From assembly GCA_003149555.1 (NCBI GenBank), contig QCWE01000001.1, positions 336,546 through 400,545 on the forward strand: 64,000 bases of DNA. Reading direction: 5' to 3'. Position numbers and translations under genes: made by a program. The notes under the pieces are model-generated. The model did no database searches. It saw nothing but the letters and a program-made list of their open reading frames with translations, and was not told the origin of the DNA. This stretch comes from Candidatus Aquiluna sp. XM-24bin5. GTDB lineage: Bacteria > Actinomycetota > Actinomycetia > Actinomycetales > Microbacteriaceae. Positions 1-9,782 of the stretch are shown here, in pieces. The stretch's first letter is position 1. Each line of letters begins with the position of its first letter.

Positions 1-723
1 TCGGTAGCCAGCCAGAACCCTCCCGAGCGAGGCCACATAATGATTTAGAAAGTCCTCAACTCCTGGCTGCTCAAGAACGTAAGCCCGAACCTCATCGTCG
101 TTCCCGGTCTGGGACCTCAGCTCTTCTTTCCAATGCGGATTTGCAATGAATCTGGCATCTGCCACGAGGTCAGCATCAACCGGGATGCCATATTTGAAAC
201 CGAAACTCAGCACATTGATCTTCAGGGCCTTGGAATTGGTGGCGAAGGCCTCTGCAACCCTGTTTGTGAGCTGATGAACGTTTGTCTCTGAGGTGTCGAA
301 CACAACATCTGCGCTCTCTCTCAGGCCTATGAGCTCAGTGCGCTCCTTTGTGATGCCATCCAGCACGGTGCCGTCTTCCTGGAGCGGATGAGGCCTACGA
401 ACCGACTCAAAGCGCTTCACCAGTGCGCTGTCGCTAGCCTCCAGAAAAAGCACTCTAACCGCTATGTCCCTTACTCTAAGCTCGCCGAGCTTGCTCTGAA
501 GCTCGTTGAAGAACTCACCTCCCCGAACATCAGTGATGACGGCGATTTTTGGTAGCTTCGCCTTACTCAGAGCAAAGAGATCACTGATTGGACCGAGCAT
601 TTGCGGAGGCAGGTTATCGATTACGTACCAACCCTGATCTTCCAGGGCGTTGCCGACCGTAGAGCGGCCTGCACCGGACATGCCGGTCACAACCAATAGC
701 TCTGGTTTTCTAGAGTCGTCCAT
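1..723 (-). CDS. rapZ: RNase adapter / nucleotide-binding protein RapZ (3' end cut by window)
   Basis: P-loop protein of the RapZ/YvcJ family. In E. coli it delivers the sRNA GlmZ to RNase E; in actinobacteria its role is less clear and it is conserved next to uvrC and whiA. The ATG at 723-721 opens MDDSRKPELLVVTGMSGAG, with a Walker A at residues 14-22 (GMSGAGRST) followed by the family motif VIDNLPP near residue 34. The family block SFGFKYGIPVDADL lies near residue 173. The frame stays open to base 1, so 241 residues are seen; the conserved C-terminal GCTGG-KHRSV region lies outside the window. It starts 25 bases after the uvrC stop and has a purine-rich GGGGAGAG just before the ATG. Family assignment is secure; the partner in this organism is unknown. 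Confidence 0.93.
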   Translation of the reverse strand, partial: MDDSRKPELLVVTGMSGAGRSTVGNALEDQGWYVIDNLPPQMLGPISDLFALSKAKLPKIAVITDVRGGEFFNELQSKLGELRVRDIAVRVLFLEASDSALVKRFESVRRPHPLQEDGTVLDGITKERTELIGLRESADVVFDTSETNVHQLTNRVAEAFATNSKALKINVLSFGFKYGIPVDADLVADARFIANPHWKEELRSQTGNDDEVRAYVLEQPGVEDFLNHYVASLGRVLAGYR

Positions 724-748
724 CTCTCCCCTGATGATTGGTTACAGG

Positions 749-2623
749 TTAGTCCTTCGGCGTGTCGCGCGTGTTGCCTTCTTGTAAATCACCCAGATAT
801 TCGCGAATTTGAGTGGCAAGTTTCAATCCGAATCCATCCAAGGTTGCGATTTCCTCTGCACTAGCCGAGCGGATGCGCTTTAGAGAGCCATACTTTCGAA
901 GCAGCAGTCTGACCTTCCGCTCCCCCAGCCCGGGAATCTCGAGAAGCTGGGACGCTATCGTCTTGCTCCGCTTTGCCCTTTGAGCAGTAATTGCGAATCT
1001 ATGAGCCTCGTCTCTGATTCGCTGGAGAAGGAACAGCTCTTCTGAGGTTCTAGGGAAAATTACCGGATAGTCACTGCCGGTGGTAAATACCTCCTCAAGT
1101 CTCTTGGCTAGCGTCGCGATTGTGATGTCTCCAATGCCGCTGTCCTCGAGGGCCCGGATAGCTGCTCCTCGCTGAGGCAAACCACCATCAATCAGCATTA
1201 GCGACGGTCGATAGCTGAACTTTTCACTAGTTTCTTCCCCTAGATATTTCAGCCTTCGCATGAGCACTTGGTAGATCGATTCTGTGTCATCTGCGGTTTC
1301 CAGGTTGAATCTGCGGTACTGGTCCTTCTTTGGAAGACCGTCTTCAAACACGACCATGGAGCCGACGGTTCCCGTGCCGGATAGGTGCGAAATGTCGAAA
1401 CACTCGATTCTTAGCGGTGCCTCTTCCATTTGCAAGGCTCTCTGGATGCCGGCTAAAGCATCTGCCCTGGCGGTGAAGTCGCTACTTCTCTTGAGCTTGT
1501 AGCTATTGAGAGCGTGCTCCGCATTCGTCTGGGCTGTTTTGGCAAGGGTTGCCTTCTCCCCTCGCTGCGCCGTCGCGACTTTTACTGGCTTCCCTCGCTG
1601 GCCAGACAGGAATGCCTCCACTGGGGTTTTGTCTTTTGGTAGCTCGGGCACCAATAAAAGCTTTGGAATTTCCATCGAGGTTCCCTTTGCGTTTGGAGTG
1701 TAGAGCTCTTGAATTAGGTACTCGATGAGCTCCGAGTTATTTCTATCTAGCTCCAGGTCAACCACCATTGATCGGTTGCCTCGAATCCTTCCGCCGCGAA
1801 CAATAAAAATTGACACGGCAGCACTCAGTTCATCTCTCGCAAGTCCAATGAGGTCAGCGTCTGTCTGATCAGACAGCACCACAGTTGTCTTCTCTAGCAC
1901 TTTTTCCAGTGCCGCTACGTCATCTCTAAGGTTGGCGGCAAGTTCGAAGTTTTCCGCATCACTGGCCTGCTGCATTTTTTCTCGAAGTTCTGCAACATGA
2001 TGCTCGCTTCCGCTGGCAACGAAATCCCCCAGTCGCTTCGCAAGTGCCTTGTGTTCGGGTTTGGAGATCCGGTCGACGCATGGCGCCGAACACTTGCCGA
2101 TTTCGGCAAGGAGGCACGGCCTCCCGGAGCGGACAGCGCGGTCATAGACACCCTTAGAACAGGACCTAACGGGATAGACCTTCAGCAGCGTGTCCAGAGT
2201 CTCCCTAATGGCCCAGGCTTGGGTGTAGGGGCCGAAATACCTAAGTCCACGTATTTCACGGTTACGGGTTATGAAGGCCCTAGGCACGTCCTCGGAAACA
2301 GAAATGGCCAGGTAGGGATAGCTTTTGTCGTCGCGAAAGCGAACATTGTAGGGAGGATCGAACTCCTTGATCCACATGAATTCAAGCTGTAGCGCATCGT
2401 ATTCGGTGTCAACGATGGTCCACTTCACATCTGATGCCGCAAGCAGCATTCTCTGGGTTCGCTCATGGAGTTTGCTGAAGGTGCCAAAGTAGCTCGTTAG
2501 CCTCGACTTAAGGTTCTTGGCCTTGCCTACGTAAAGGACTCTTCCCCGTTTATCTAAGAATCGATATACGCCCGGTTGGGTTGGGATCTCAGAGGTTTTG
2601 GGTCTAAAGCTGAGTTGAGTCAT
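749..2623 (-). CDS. uvrC: Excinuclease ABC subunit C
   Basis: Makes both incisions around a lesion after UvrB has loaded. 624 residues, normal length. The N-terminal GIY-YIG nuclease has PGVYRF at residues 17-22 and LYVGKAKNL at about 31-39. A UVR (UvrB-binding) helix pair lies near residues 205-240 (FELAANLRDDVAALEK). The RNase H-like nuclease has ECFDISHLSGT near 407 and LIDGG near 480. A double helix-hairpin-helix closes the protein (EIPGLGERK, LDGFGLK). I chose the ATG at 2623 because it is four bases after the uvrA TAG and starts the conserved MTQLSFRPKT; an open frame runs 28 codons further up, but that part overlaps uvrA and is not UvrC-like. No SD is evident, so coupling to uvrA is likely. 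Confidence 0.97.
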   Translation of the reverse strand: MTQLSFRPKTSEIPTQPGVYRFLDKRGRVLYVGKAKNLKSRLTSYFGTFSKLHERTQRMLLAASDVKWTIVDTEYDALQLEFMWIKEFDPPYNVRFRDDKSYPYLAISVSEDVPRAFITRNREIRGLRYFGPYTQAWAIRETLDTLLKVYPVRSCSKGVYDRAVRSGRPCLLAEIGKCSAPCVDRISKPEHKALAKRLGDFVASGSEHHVAELREKMQQASDAENFELAANLRDDVAALEKVLEKTTVVLSDQTDADLIGLARDELSAAVSIFIVRGGRIRGNRSMVVDLELDRNNSELIEYLIQELYTPNAKGTSMEIPKLLLVPELPKDKTPVEAFLSGQRGKPVKVATAQRGEKATLAKTAQTNAEHALNSYKLKRSSDFTARADALAGIQRALQMEEAPLRIECFDISHLSGTGTVGSMVVFEDGLPKKDQYRRFNLETADDTESIYQVLMRRLKYLGEETSEKFSYRPSLMLIDGGLPQRGAAIRALEDSGIGDITIATLAKRLEEVFTTGSDYPVIFPRTSEELFLLQRIRDEAHRFAITAQRAKRSKTIASQLLEIPGLGERKVRLLLRKYGSLKRIRSASAEEIATLDGFGLKLATQIREYLGDLQEGNTRDTPKD

Positions 2624-2627
2624 GACG

Positions 2628-5477
2628 CTATGCCAATAGCTCAGCCAAGAACTTACCGGTGTGCGACGTCTTGCTAGCCGCAACCTTTTCAGGCGTGCCC
2701 TCTGCAATCACCTGTCCTCCGCCACTGCCACCTTCGGGACCCAGGTCAATAACCCAGTCGCAGCAACGAATGACATCTAGGTTGTGCTCAATCACAATGA
2801 CGGTGTTTCCCTTGTCGGTGAGGTCCGAAAGCACGTTCAGAAGTTTCTTGGTGTCCTCGAAATGGAGACCAGTGGTCGGCTCGTCTAGAACGTAAATGGT
2901 CCGACCAGTCGACCTGCGCTGAAGCTCTGTTGCAAGCTTGACGCGCTGCGCCTCACCACCGGAGAGCGTGGTCGCACTCTGCCCCAACCTGACATAACCA
3001 AGGCCAACATCCACCAAGGTATTTAGGTACCGAGCAATTGAGTTGATAGGGGCAAAGAACTCGGCAGCCTCGCTAATTGGCATCGCGAGGACGTCTCCAA
3101 CGGACTTCCCTTTGTACTTCACCTGCAGGGTCTCACGGTTGTAGCGAGCACCTTTGCAGTCCTCACAGGTCACATACACATCCGGCAGGAAGTTCATCTC
3201 GATGCGGATGGTTCCGTCACCGCTGCAGCTCTCGCAGCGACCACCTTTCACGTTGAAGGAAAACCTTCCCTGCTGGTAGCCACGAACCTTGGATTCAGGA
3301 GTCTCGGCGAAAAGCTTCCTGATGTGGTCAAAGACTCCGGTGTATGTTGCCGGATTTGACCTGGGTGTGCGACCAATAGGCGCCTGATCGACGTGCACAA
3401 CCTTGTCCAGTTGCTCAAGTCCCTCAACGCGAATGTGTCGCCCAGGAACGCCTTTGGCGCCATTGAGCTTGTTGGCGAGCACCTGGTAGAGCACGTCGTT
3501 TACCAGAGAGGATTTGCCGGAACCACTAACGCCAGTGACAGCTGTCATCACTCCAAGTGGGAAGCTCACATTGACGTCTCTCAGGTTGTTTTCCTTGGCC
3601 CCAACAACCTTTATCTGACGCTCTTTGTTTGTCTTGCGTCTTTTCTTGGGAGTTTCAATCTTTATGCGGCCTGAGAGGTAGTCCCCGGTTATCGAGTTGC
3701 GATTGTCCAAAATAGCTGCATACGAGCCGGAGTGGACAACTTCACCGCCACCCAGGCCAGCTCCAGGCCCGATGTCTACCAGCCAGTCCGCGGCCTTGAT
3801 GGTGTCCTCATCATGTTCCACGACGATCAGAGTGTTACCCAGATCACGGAGCTTTATAAGGGTTTCAATGAGCCTGCGATTGTCTCGCTGGTGCAGGCCG
3901 ATGGAGGGCTCATCAAGGACATAGAGGACACCAGTCAGTCCAGCCCCAATTTGGGTGGCGAGCCTGATTCTTTGAGCCTCGCCTCCGGAAAGAGATCCCG
4001 CACTCCTCTCAAGTGAGAGGTAGTCCAGCCCCACTGCTAAAAGGAAATCAAGTCGAGCACGAATCTCTCGAAGCACCTGAGCCGCAATCTTCTGCTCACG
4101 GGTCGAGAGCTTGAGACCTTCGAAGAAACTGTGAGCCTGGCCCAGTGAGTAGATTGCCACATCGTGGATAGATTTCCCGTGGACTTTGACTGCAAGTACC
4201 TCTGGCCTGAGCCTTGCTCCCTGGCAGGCAGGGCACGGTATCTCTCTAAGGAACTCCGCCCACTTGCCTCTTGCCCAGTCAGAATCCGACTCGTGGTAGC
4301 GCCGCTCGACATAAGGCAGCACCCCTTCGAATCCTGATGTGTAGCGCATCTCCCGGCCGTACTTGGAGCGCCACTTTACCTGCACCTCAAAGTCGTTGCC
4401 ATTTAGAACGGCGTCCCTCACGGACTCGGGTAACTTCTCCCAAGGAGTATCGAGGTCAAACTCAAGGTCACTCGCAAGACCCGCGAGGAGTCTGGTGAAG
4501 TAGCTGTAGAGGCCCTTGCCTTGGGTTGACCAGGGCAAAATGACCCCCTCATTGATGGTCGAAGCTGGGTCCCCAACAACTAGCTCTGGGTCTACCGCCA
4601 TCTTCGTACCGAGGCCGGTGCAATCTGGGCAGGCTCCGAAGGGGGCATTGAAGGAAAAGGTTCGAGGTTCAATCTCGCTAAGAACTATCTCGTGCTCGTT
4701 TGGGCAACTAAGCCGTTCGCTGAAGGTTCGCTGCTTTTTCTCATCGACAAAATCGACAACGACCCTGCCGTCGGCAAGCTTTAGGGCTGTTTCAACGCTG
4801 TCGGTGATTCTGCCCTGCGCATCAGGCTTTACCACGAGACGATCGACGACTACCGAAATGTCGTGTTTGTAGCTTTTCTTTAGCGGCTTAGCCTCAGAAA
4901 GAGTAACGGTCTCTCCATCCACTACCGCACGCGCGTAACCCTGGGATTGAAGGGAAGCAAAGAGGTCTACAAACTCCCCCTTTTTCTGCTGGACGATTGG
5001 AGCTAGCAGCTGGAACCTTGTTCCCTCTTTGAAGGCCATCAGCTGGTCAACAATTGCTTGGGGCGTTTGCTTGGAAATGATCTCGCCACACTCGTGGCAA
5101 TGCGGCACACCAATCCTGGCCCAGAGAAGCCTCAGGTAATCATGAATCTCGGTGATGGTGCCGACGGTCGAGCGCGGATTCCGGTTCGTAGATTTTTGGT
5201 CGATAGAGACTGCCGGTGACAACCCTTCAATGAAGTCCACATCCGGCCTGTCAACCTGCCCCAGGAACTGGCGCGCATAGGCGCTCAGAGACTCAACATA
5301 ACGACGCTGCCCCTCGGCAAAGATGGTGTCGAAGGCCAGAGATGACTTCCCAGAGCCGCTGAGACCCGTGAAGACCACCATGGCATCTCTTGGAATCTCT
5401 AGGTTTAGATTCTTCAGATTGTGAACTCGAGCACCTTTGATTGCTAGATGCGGGCCTTTTGGGTTCTCGATGATCAC
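2628..5477 (-). CDS. uvrA: Excinuclease ABC subunit A
   Basis: Damage-recognition ATPase of nucleotide excision repair, 949 residues. It has two ABC modules: Walker A at residues 38-46 (GLSGSGKSS) and near 647 (GVSGSGKSS), and signatures [13 protein letters not shown] near 496 and [13 protein letters not shown] near 840. Both are followed by LDEP Walker B boxes. A CxxC pair typical of the second zinc module is present (CESC and CEDC near 750-772). The insertion domain carries the actinobacterial CPNEH / CPDC pair. The start is GTG at 5477; there is no SD, but TAGACT lies exactly six bases upstream and begins in the uvrB stop codon, which suggests a leaderless transcript. uvrA sits nine bases downstream of uvrB and four bases before uvrC. 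Confidence 0.98.
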   Translation of the reverse strand: MIIENPKGPHLAIKGARVHNLKNLNLEIPRDAMVVFTGLSGSGKSSLAFDTIFAEGQRRYVESLSAYARQFLGQVDRPDVDFIEGLSPAVSIDQKSTNRNPRSTVGTITEIHDYLRLLWARIGVPHCHECGEIISKQTPQAIVDQLMAFKEGTRFQLLAPIVQQKKGEFVDLFASLQSQGYARAVVDGETVTLSEAKPLKKSYKHDISVVVDRLVVKPDAQGRITDSVETALKLADGRVVVDFVDEKKQRTFSERLSCPNEHEIVLSEIEPRTFSFNAPFGACPDCTGLGTKMAVDPELVVGDPASTINEGVILPWSTQGKGLYSYFTRLLAGLASDLEFDLDTPWEKLPESVRDAVLNGNDFEVQVKWRSKYGREMRYTSGFEGVLPYVERRYHESDSDWARGKWAEFLREIPCPACQGARLRPEVLAVKVHGKSIHDVAIYSLGQAHSFFEGLKLSTREQKIAAQVLREIRARLDFLLAVGLDYLSLERSAGSLSGGEAQRIRLATQIGAGLTGVLYVLDEPSIGLHQRDNRRLIETLIKLRDLGNTLIVVEHDEDTIKAADWLVDIGPGAGLGGGEVVHSGSYAAILDNRNSITGDYLSGRIKIETPKKRRKTNKERQIKVVGAKENNLRDVNVSFPLGVMTAVTGVSGSGKSSLVNDVLYQVLANKLNGAKGVPGRHIRVEGLEQLDKVVHVDQAPIGRTPRSNPATYTGVFDHIRKLFAETPESKVRGYQQGRFSFNVKGGRCESCSGDGTIRIEMNFLPDVYVTCEDCKGARYNRETLQVKYKGKSVGDVLAMPISEAAEFFAPINSIARYLNTLVDVGLGYVRLGQSATTLSGGEAQRVKLATELQRRSTGRTIYVLDEPTTGLHFEDTKKLLNVLSDLTDKGNTVIVIEHNLDVIRCCDWVIDLGPEGGSGGGQVIAEGTPEKVAASKTSHTGKFLAELLA

Positions 5478-5483
5478 CGTAGA

Positions 5484-5489
5484 AGTCTA
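5484..5489 (-). promoter_or_regulatory. Predicted -10 element of leaderless uvrA
   Basis: TAGACT on the minus strand, followed by exactly six bases (TCTACG) and the uvrA GTG. Its first three bases are the uvrB stop codon. No SD-like sequence precedes the GTG and no clear -35 is visible. The call rests on the same spacing at nine other starts in this window. Confidence 0.55.
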
Positions 5490-7553
5490 TGCATGGCCGG
5501 CTTGCTCAAATTGCCTTAGCTCTCTTTTGAGCTCCGCAATCTCATCGCGAATCCGAGCCGCGAGCTCAAACTTGAGTTCGGCTGCTGCTGCTTTCATTTG
5601 GGCATCAAGATCAATGATCGTAGCCAAGAGCTGATCACTTCCGGCCTTACCAATGTCTCTGCGTCCACGCATCGGCGTTGATGCCACCTTTCTGGCAGGC
5701 TGCTTTCTAAGGCTTTCCATGAGTGCTTCGGTATCAAGTTCCTCACGATTCAGGCTGTCCGTTATGTCGGCGATCTTCTTTCTCAGCGGCGTGGGGTCAA
5801 TACCGTTTAGCTTGTTGAATTCAATCTGCTTCTCGCGGCGACGGTTAGTCTCGTCGATTGCCCTCTTCATCGAGTCGGTAACCTTATCTGCATACATGTG
5901 GACCTCACCATTCACATTCCTTGCGGCACGTCCTATCGTCTGAATAAGTGAGGTGGTAGAGCGGAGGAATCCCTCCTTGTCGGCATCGAGAATTGCTACG
6001 AGCGAAACCTCCGGGAGGTCGAGACCCTCTCTCAGCAGGTTGATGCCGACTAGCACGTCGTAGAGACCCTGACGCAACTCCCTGAGGAGCTCTACTCGTC
6101 GTAGGGTGTCCACATCAGAGTGGAGGTAGCGCACACGAATGCCCATCTCTGTTAGGTACTCGGTCACCTCCTCTGCCAGCCTCTTGGTGAGGGTGGTAAC
6201 AAGGACGCGTTCGTCGCGCTCAGTCCGGGTTTTGATCTCCTCGAGTAGGTCATCGATTTGGCCCTTTGCGGGCTTGACGTGGACCTCCGGGTCGACGAGG
6301 CCGGTAGGGCGGATAATTTGCTCAACAACACCGTCTCCGAGATTCAGCTCATAGTCGGCTGGGGTTGCGGAGAGGTAAACCGTCTGGCCAGTCCTCTCAA
6401 GAAACTCTTCAAAACGAAGGGGCCTGTTATCAAGCGCTGAGGGCAGTCTGAAACCGTGCTCGACGAGGGTACGCTTCCTTGAGGAGTCGCCGTTATACAT
6501 TGCCCTAATTTGAGGAATGGTTACGTGTGACTCATCGATGACTGTTAGGAAGTCCTCTGGAAAGTAGTCCAAGAGACATGCAGGCGGCTCCCCCTGGCTT
6601 CGGCCATCTATGTGCCTTGAGTAGTTCTCTATCCCGGAGCAAAACCCAAGCTCCCGAATCATCTCGAGGTCGAAAGTGGTGCGCATCTTGATGCGCTGTG
6701 CCTCAAGGAGCTTTTGCTGCCTCTCAAACTCTCGGTATCTATGTTCCAACTCATTCTCGATGTCTTCGATTGCCTGTGCCATGCGTTCTGCGGGTGCAAC
6801 GTAGTAGCTGGCTGGATAGATCGCTACACTTTCGCGCTCCATCAAAATCTCACCGGTCAATGGATGAATGCGGTAGATCCTCTCAACCTCGTCACCAAAA
6901 AATTCAATACGCGTCGCCTCTTCGTCATAGACGGCGATGACCTCCACGGTGTCACCCTTGACGCGGAAGTTGCCCCTGATGAACTCAACATCATTTCGTT
7001 GATATTGGATCGCAACCAAGGCGCGAATCAGTTCATCTCGATCTATCCGCTGTCCCACGCTAATCGGGAGTGACTGCGCAAGGTACTCCTTGGGAGCTCC
7101 GAGGCCATAGATGCAGCTAACTGTTGCAACCACGATCACATCTCTTCGAGACAGAAGCGACATGGTCGCTGAGTACCTGAGTCTCTCGACCTCTTCGTTG
7201 ATGGTCGAATCCTTCTCTATGAAGGTATCCGTCTGAGGAACATAGGCCTCAGGCTGGTAGTAGTCGTAATAGCTGACGAAGTACTCGACAGCGTTTTCTG
7301 GAAACAGTTCCCGCAATTCACCCGCTAGCTGGGCTGCGAGGGTCTTGTTATGGGCAATTACCAGCGTTGGGCGCTGCAGTCGTTCTATGAGCCAAGCGGT
7401 GGTAGCACTCTTTCCCGTTCCGGTTGCGCCCAAGAGAACGACGTCTCGCTCTCCCGCTCGAACCCTGCGCTCCAGTTCGTCAATAGCTTTTGGCTGATCA
7501 CCAGACGGTGTGTACTCGCTGATGACCTTGAAAGGTCTTTGGCTTTGCTCCAC
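5487..7553 (-). CDS. uvrB: Excinuclease ABC subunit B
   Basis: DNA helicase-like subunit that verifies damage and recruits UvrC; 688 residues from the chosen start. Walker A is at residues 42-49 (GATGTGKS). The damage-probing beta-hairpin is rich in tyrosine ([14 protein letters not shown], about residues 91-104). The DESH box and QTIGRAARN motif VI are present, and a C-terminal UVR helix pair ([15 protein letters not shown]) binds UvrC. Two GTG codons lie in a row at 7556 and 7553. I prefer 7553 because a TAGGCT element formed partly by the coaE TAG stop ends exactly six bases before it, matching other leaderless starts here; 7556 would add one residue. No actinobacterial SOS box (GAAC-N4-GTTC) was seen upstream by eye. 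Confidence 0.97.
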   Translation of the reverse strand: MEQSQRPFKVISEYTPSGDQPKAIDELERRVRAGERDVVLLGATGTGKSATTAWLIERLQRPTLVIAHNKTLAAQLAGELRELFPENAVEYFVSYYDYYQPEAYVPQTDTFIEKDSTINEEVERLRYSATMSLLSRRDVIVVATVSCIYGLGAPKEYLAQSLPISVGQRIDRDELIRALVAIQYQRNDVEFIRGNFRVKGDTVEVIAVYDEEATRIEFFGDEVERIYRIHPLTGEILMERESVAIYPASYYVAPAERMAQAIEDIENELEHRYREFERQQKLLEAQRIKMRTTFDLEMIRELGFCSGIENYSRHIDGRSQGEPPACLLDYFPEDFLTVIDESHVTIPQIRAMYNGDSSRKRTLVEHGFRLPSALDNRPLRFEEFLERTGQTVYLSATPADYELNLGDGVVEQIIRPTGLVDPEVHVKPAKGQIDDLLEEIKTRTERDERVLVTTLTKRLAEEVTEYLTEMGIRVRYLHSDVDTLRRVELLRELRQGLYDVLVGINLLREGLDLPEVSLVAILDADKEGFLRSTTSLIQTIGRAARNVNGEVHMYADKVTDSMKRAIDETNRRREKQIEFNKLNGIDPTPLRKKIADITDSLNREELDTEALMESLRKQPARKVASTPMRGRRDIGKAGSDQLLATIIDLDAQMKAAAAELKFELAARIRDEIAELKRELRQFEQAGHA

Positions 7554-7559
7554 CACTAA

Positions 7560-7565
7560 AGCCTA
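7560..7565 (-). promoter_or_regulatory. Predicted -10 element of leaderless uvrB
   Basis: TAGGCT on the minus strand; its TAG is the coaE stop codon. Six bases (TTAGTG) separate it from the GTG at 7553. No SD precedes the start. Confidence 0.55.
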
Positions 7566-8138
7566 GGAGAAAGTCGCAAAGACCTCGTCGGCTCTTGAAA
7601 TTAGCTCATCCATTGGACAGTTTGAGTCGATCACAGTATCGGCCCTTGCCTCCCGCTCGGCATCGGAAGCCTGCGCAGTAATTCTGCCCATAGCCTCCTC
7701 CTTCGACATGCCTCTGAGAGTCACGAGCCTGTCAATCCGAACAGCTTCATCACAACTCACCGTGACCACTCGGTCGAATTCCAACTTCGAGCTTGTCTCA
7801 GCCAAAAGGGGAATCGTGTAAACGATGACTCCACCCAGGCCTTTGACGCGCTCGGCGGCCAGCCTTTGGATTCTTGGATGCAAAATAGCCTCTAGGTCTT
7901 TGCGGGATTGGTCATCTGCGAATGCAACCTTGGCCAGCGCACCCCGGTCCAAAGAGCCATCTGCCAAGAGAATTTCCTTGCCAAAACGTTCGACAATTTC
8001 GGCTAGCCCCTCGGTACTAGGCTCGACCACTTCCCTCGCGAGTAAGTCAGCGTCAATCTCGCGAGCCCCTAGCTCGACCCAGCGTGCTGCAACCGTTGTC
8101 TTCCCGGATCCAATACCGCCAGTTAGTGCAATGAGCAT
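7563..8138 (-). CDS. coaE: Dephospho-CoA kinase
   Basis: Phosphorylates dephospho-CoA at the ribose 3'-OH, the last step of CoA synthesis, in the cytoplasm. 191 residues, close to the usual 200. A P-loop at residues 7-15 (GGIGSGKTT) is followed by the family pattern EIDADLLAREVVEP. HPRI near residue 87 and the lid region (RIDRLVTLRGMSKEEAMGRI) fit CoaE. Unlike many actinobacterial homologues there is no C-terminal UPF0157/GrpB extension. The gene starts just after the rpsA terminator and has its own predicted leaderless promoter. CoaBC of the same pathway is encoded near 36 kb. Confidence 0.96.
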   Translation of the reverse strand: MLIALTGGIGSGKTTVAARWVELGAREIDADLLAREVVEPSTEGLAEIVERFGKEILLADGSLDRGALAKVAFADDQSRKDLEAILHPRIQRLAAERVKGLGGVIVYTIPLLAETSSKLEFDRVVTVSCDEAVRIDRLVTLRGMSKEEAMGRITAQASDAEREARADTVIDSNCPMDELISRADEVFATFS

Positions 8139-8144
8139 CTTGCA

Positions 8145-8150
8145 AGGATA
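8145..8150 (-). promoter_or_regulatory. Predicted -10 element of leaderless coaE
   Basis: TATCCT on the minus strand, then six bases (TGCAAG) and the coaE ATG. It overlaps the end of the T-run of the rpsA terminator, so coaE can be restarted right after rpsA transcription ends. No SD is present. Confidence 0.6.
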
Positions 8151-8183
8151 AAGAAAAACGGAGGGCCCTGCTGGACCCTCCGT
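8150..8183 (-). terminator. Rho-independent terminator of rpsA
   Basis: Inverted repeat ACGGAGGG..CC / GG..CCCTCCGT (8158-8168 with 8173-8183, one C/A mismatch, loop TGCT). On the minus strand it is followed directly by TTTTTCTTT. The strong GC stem and T-run are textbook. It lies between the rpsA stop and the coaE start. Confidence 0.88.
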
Positions 8184-8201
8184 CTTGATTTCTTAGATTT
8201 A

Positions 8202-9659
8202 CTACTTGTCTTCTGAGAGCTGATCGCGCAATGCGGCTAGCGACTCGTCTTCGGCGAGAGTGCCGGAGTCCTGAGCCTCGCCAGAACTTACGCTGGCCTG
8301 CTCGGCTGGTGCAGCATCTGGAAGCGCGGCTAGCTGCTCGCGAATTGCCTTTACCTGAGTCTTGTGGAGTTCCCAACGCTGCTGGGATTCCGCATAGTCA
8401 GCCTCCCATTTTGCCTTGGCCTCATCGAAGCCTGGCTTCCACTCGTTAGTCTCAGGGTCAAAGCCTTCTGGGTAGCGGTAGTTACCCTTCTCGTCGTAAT
8501 CGGCATCCATACCGTAAAGAACAGGGTTGAAGTCCGTGCTGTCTGGGTCTACCTCGTCAACTGCCTGCTTCAGGGATAGCGAGATTCTCCTGCGCTCTAG
8601 GTCGATGTCGATGAGCTTGACAAAGACTTCCTGGTTCACGGTGACAACCTGATCCGCGTGCTCAACGTGCTTGCTGGAGAGCTCGGAAATGTGAACGAGA
8701 CCCTCGATACCATCTGCTACGCGGACAAATGCACCGAAAGGCACGATCTTGGTGACCTTGCCTGGGATGTACTGCCCAATGGCGTGGGTTCTTGCGAATA
8801 CCTGCCATGGATCTTCCTGGGTCGCCTTCAGAGACAGTGAAACGCGCTCCCTGTCCTGATCCACCTCGAGAACCTCTACGGTGACCTCCTGGCCAACCTC
8901 TACAACCTCGCTGGCGTGCTCAATGTGCTTCCAGCTCAGCTCTGAAACGTGGACGAGACCGTCTACGCCACCGAGGTCGATGAAGGCACCAAAGTTGACG
9001 ATCGAGGAAACCGTTCCGGTCCTGATCTGTCCCTTGGTTAGGTCATTCATCATGGTTGAGCGGCTCTCGCTCTGACTCTGCTCCAGCAGTGCACGACGAG
9101 AGAGAACTACGTTGTTGCGGTTCTTGTCTAGCTCAAGAATCTTGGCCTCAACCTCGGTTCCGAGGTATGGACCTAGGTCGCGCACGCGACGCAATTCAAT
9201 TAGCGAGGCAGGAAGGAAGCCACGAAGACCGATGTCAACGATGACACCACCCTTCACAACCTCGATAACAGTTCCCTTGACGATGCCATCGGCGTCCTTG
9301 ACCTTCTCGACATCTCCCCAGGCGCGCTCGTACTGAGCACGCTTCTTGCTGAGAATCAGACGGCCTTCCTTGTCCTCCTTCTGGAGAACTAGGGCCTCTA
9401 CGGCGTCGCCAACATTGACGATGTCGTTTGGATCTGCGTCCTGGCGGATTGAAAGTTCGCGGGATGGGATGACGCCTTCGGTCTTGTAACCGACGTCTAG
9501 GAGCACCTCGTCACGGTCAATCTTGACCACGGTGCCGGAGATGAGATCTCCATCGTTGAAAAATTTGAGTGTTGCTTCGACCGCTGCTAGAAAATCTGCT
9601 TCTGAGCCGATGTCATTGACTGCTACCTTGGTGGTTTTTGCGGTCGTCTTGGATGCCAT
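8202..9659 (-). CDS. rpsA: 30S ribosomal protein S1
   Basis: RNA-binding protein that helps mRNA onto the 30S subunit. 485 residues with four S1 (OB-fold) domains at about 38-107, 122-188, 205-275 and 292-362; each shows the G-V-..-G/DG-VH-SEL pattern (GLVHVSELSWKH, GLVHISELSSKH). This is the four-domain actinobacterial form rather than the six-domain E. coli one. The C-terminal 120 residues are acidic and glutamine/alanine-rich, as in mycobacterial RpsA. I chose ATG 9659 (MASKTTAKTT), which has GGAG eleven bases upstream; the open frame extends 16 codons more but with no family similarity. It follows polA and ends in a strong terminator. Confidence 0.97.
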   Translation of the reverse strand: MASKTTAKTTKVAVNDIGSEADFLAAVEATLKFFNDGDLISGTVVKIDRDEVLLDVGYKTEGVIPSRELSIRQDADPNDIVNVGDAVEALVLQKEDKEGRLILSKKRAQYERAWGDVEKVKDADGIVKGTVIEVVKGGVIVDIGLRGFLPASLIELRRVRDLGPYLGTEVEAKILELDKNRNNVVLSRRALLEQSQSESRSTMMNDLTKGQIRTGTVSSIVNFGAFIDLGGVDGLVHVSELSWKHIEHASEVVEVGQEVTVEVLEVDQDRERVSLSLKATQEDPWQVFARTHAIGQYIPGKVTKIVPFGAFVRVADGIEGLVHISELSSKHVEHADQVVTVNQEVFVKLIDIDLERRRISLSLKQAVDEVDPDSTDFNPVLYGMDADYDEKGNYRYPEGFDPETNEWKPGFDEAKAKWEADYAESQQRWELHKTQVKAIREQLAALPDAAPAEQASVSSGEAQDSGTLAEDESLAALRDQLSEDK

Positions 9660-9782
9660 ATGTGTGGGTACTCCACTTGTTTTACTCGGGTCGCGCCTAC
9701 ACCACAAAACTTTCTGTGGTTTTAGCCCGACGAACGGACAGGGATGGTGCCCTGAGGCACCTGGGAAAGCTTAGCGCCATTT
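9660..9782 (-). other. Intergenic region between polA and rpsA
   Basis: 123 bases without a gene. Reading on the minus strand it contains a small hairpin GGTGCC-4-GGCACC (9746-9761) with no T-run, and a second inverted repeat ACCACA/TGTGGT. TTGTGG and TAAAAC are 17 bases apart and could be a weak promoter for rpsA, but the start site would then fall very near the SD. I see no convincing terminator after polA and no certain rpsA promoter. Confidence 0.35.

Noticed and set aside
5478..7600. SOS (LexA) box before uvrA or uvrB
   Set aside because: No GAAC-N4-GTTC palindrome seen upstream of either start by eye.
9746..9761. Terminator after polA
   Set aside because: A 6-bp hairpin is present but no T-run follows on the minus strand.
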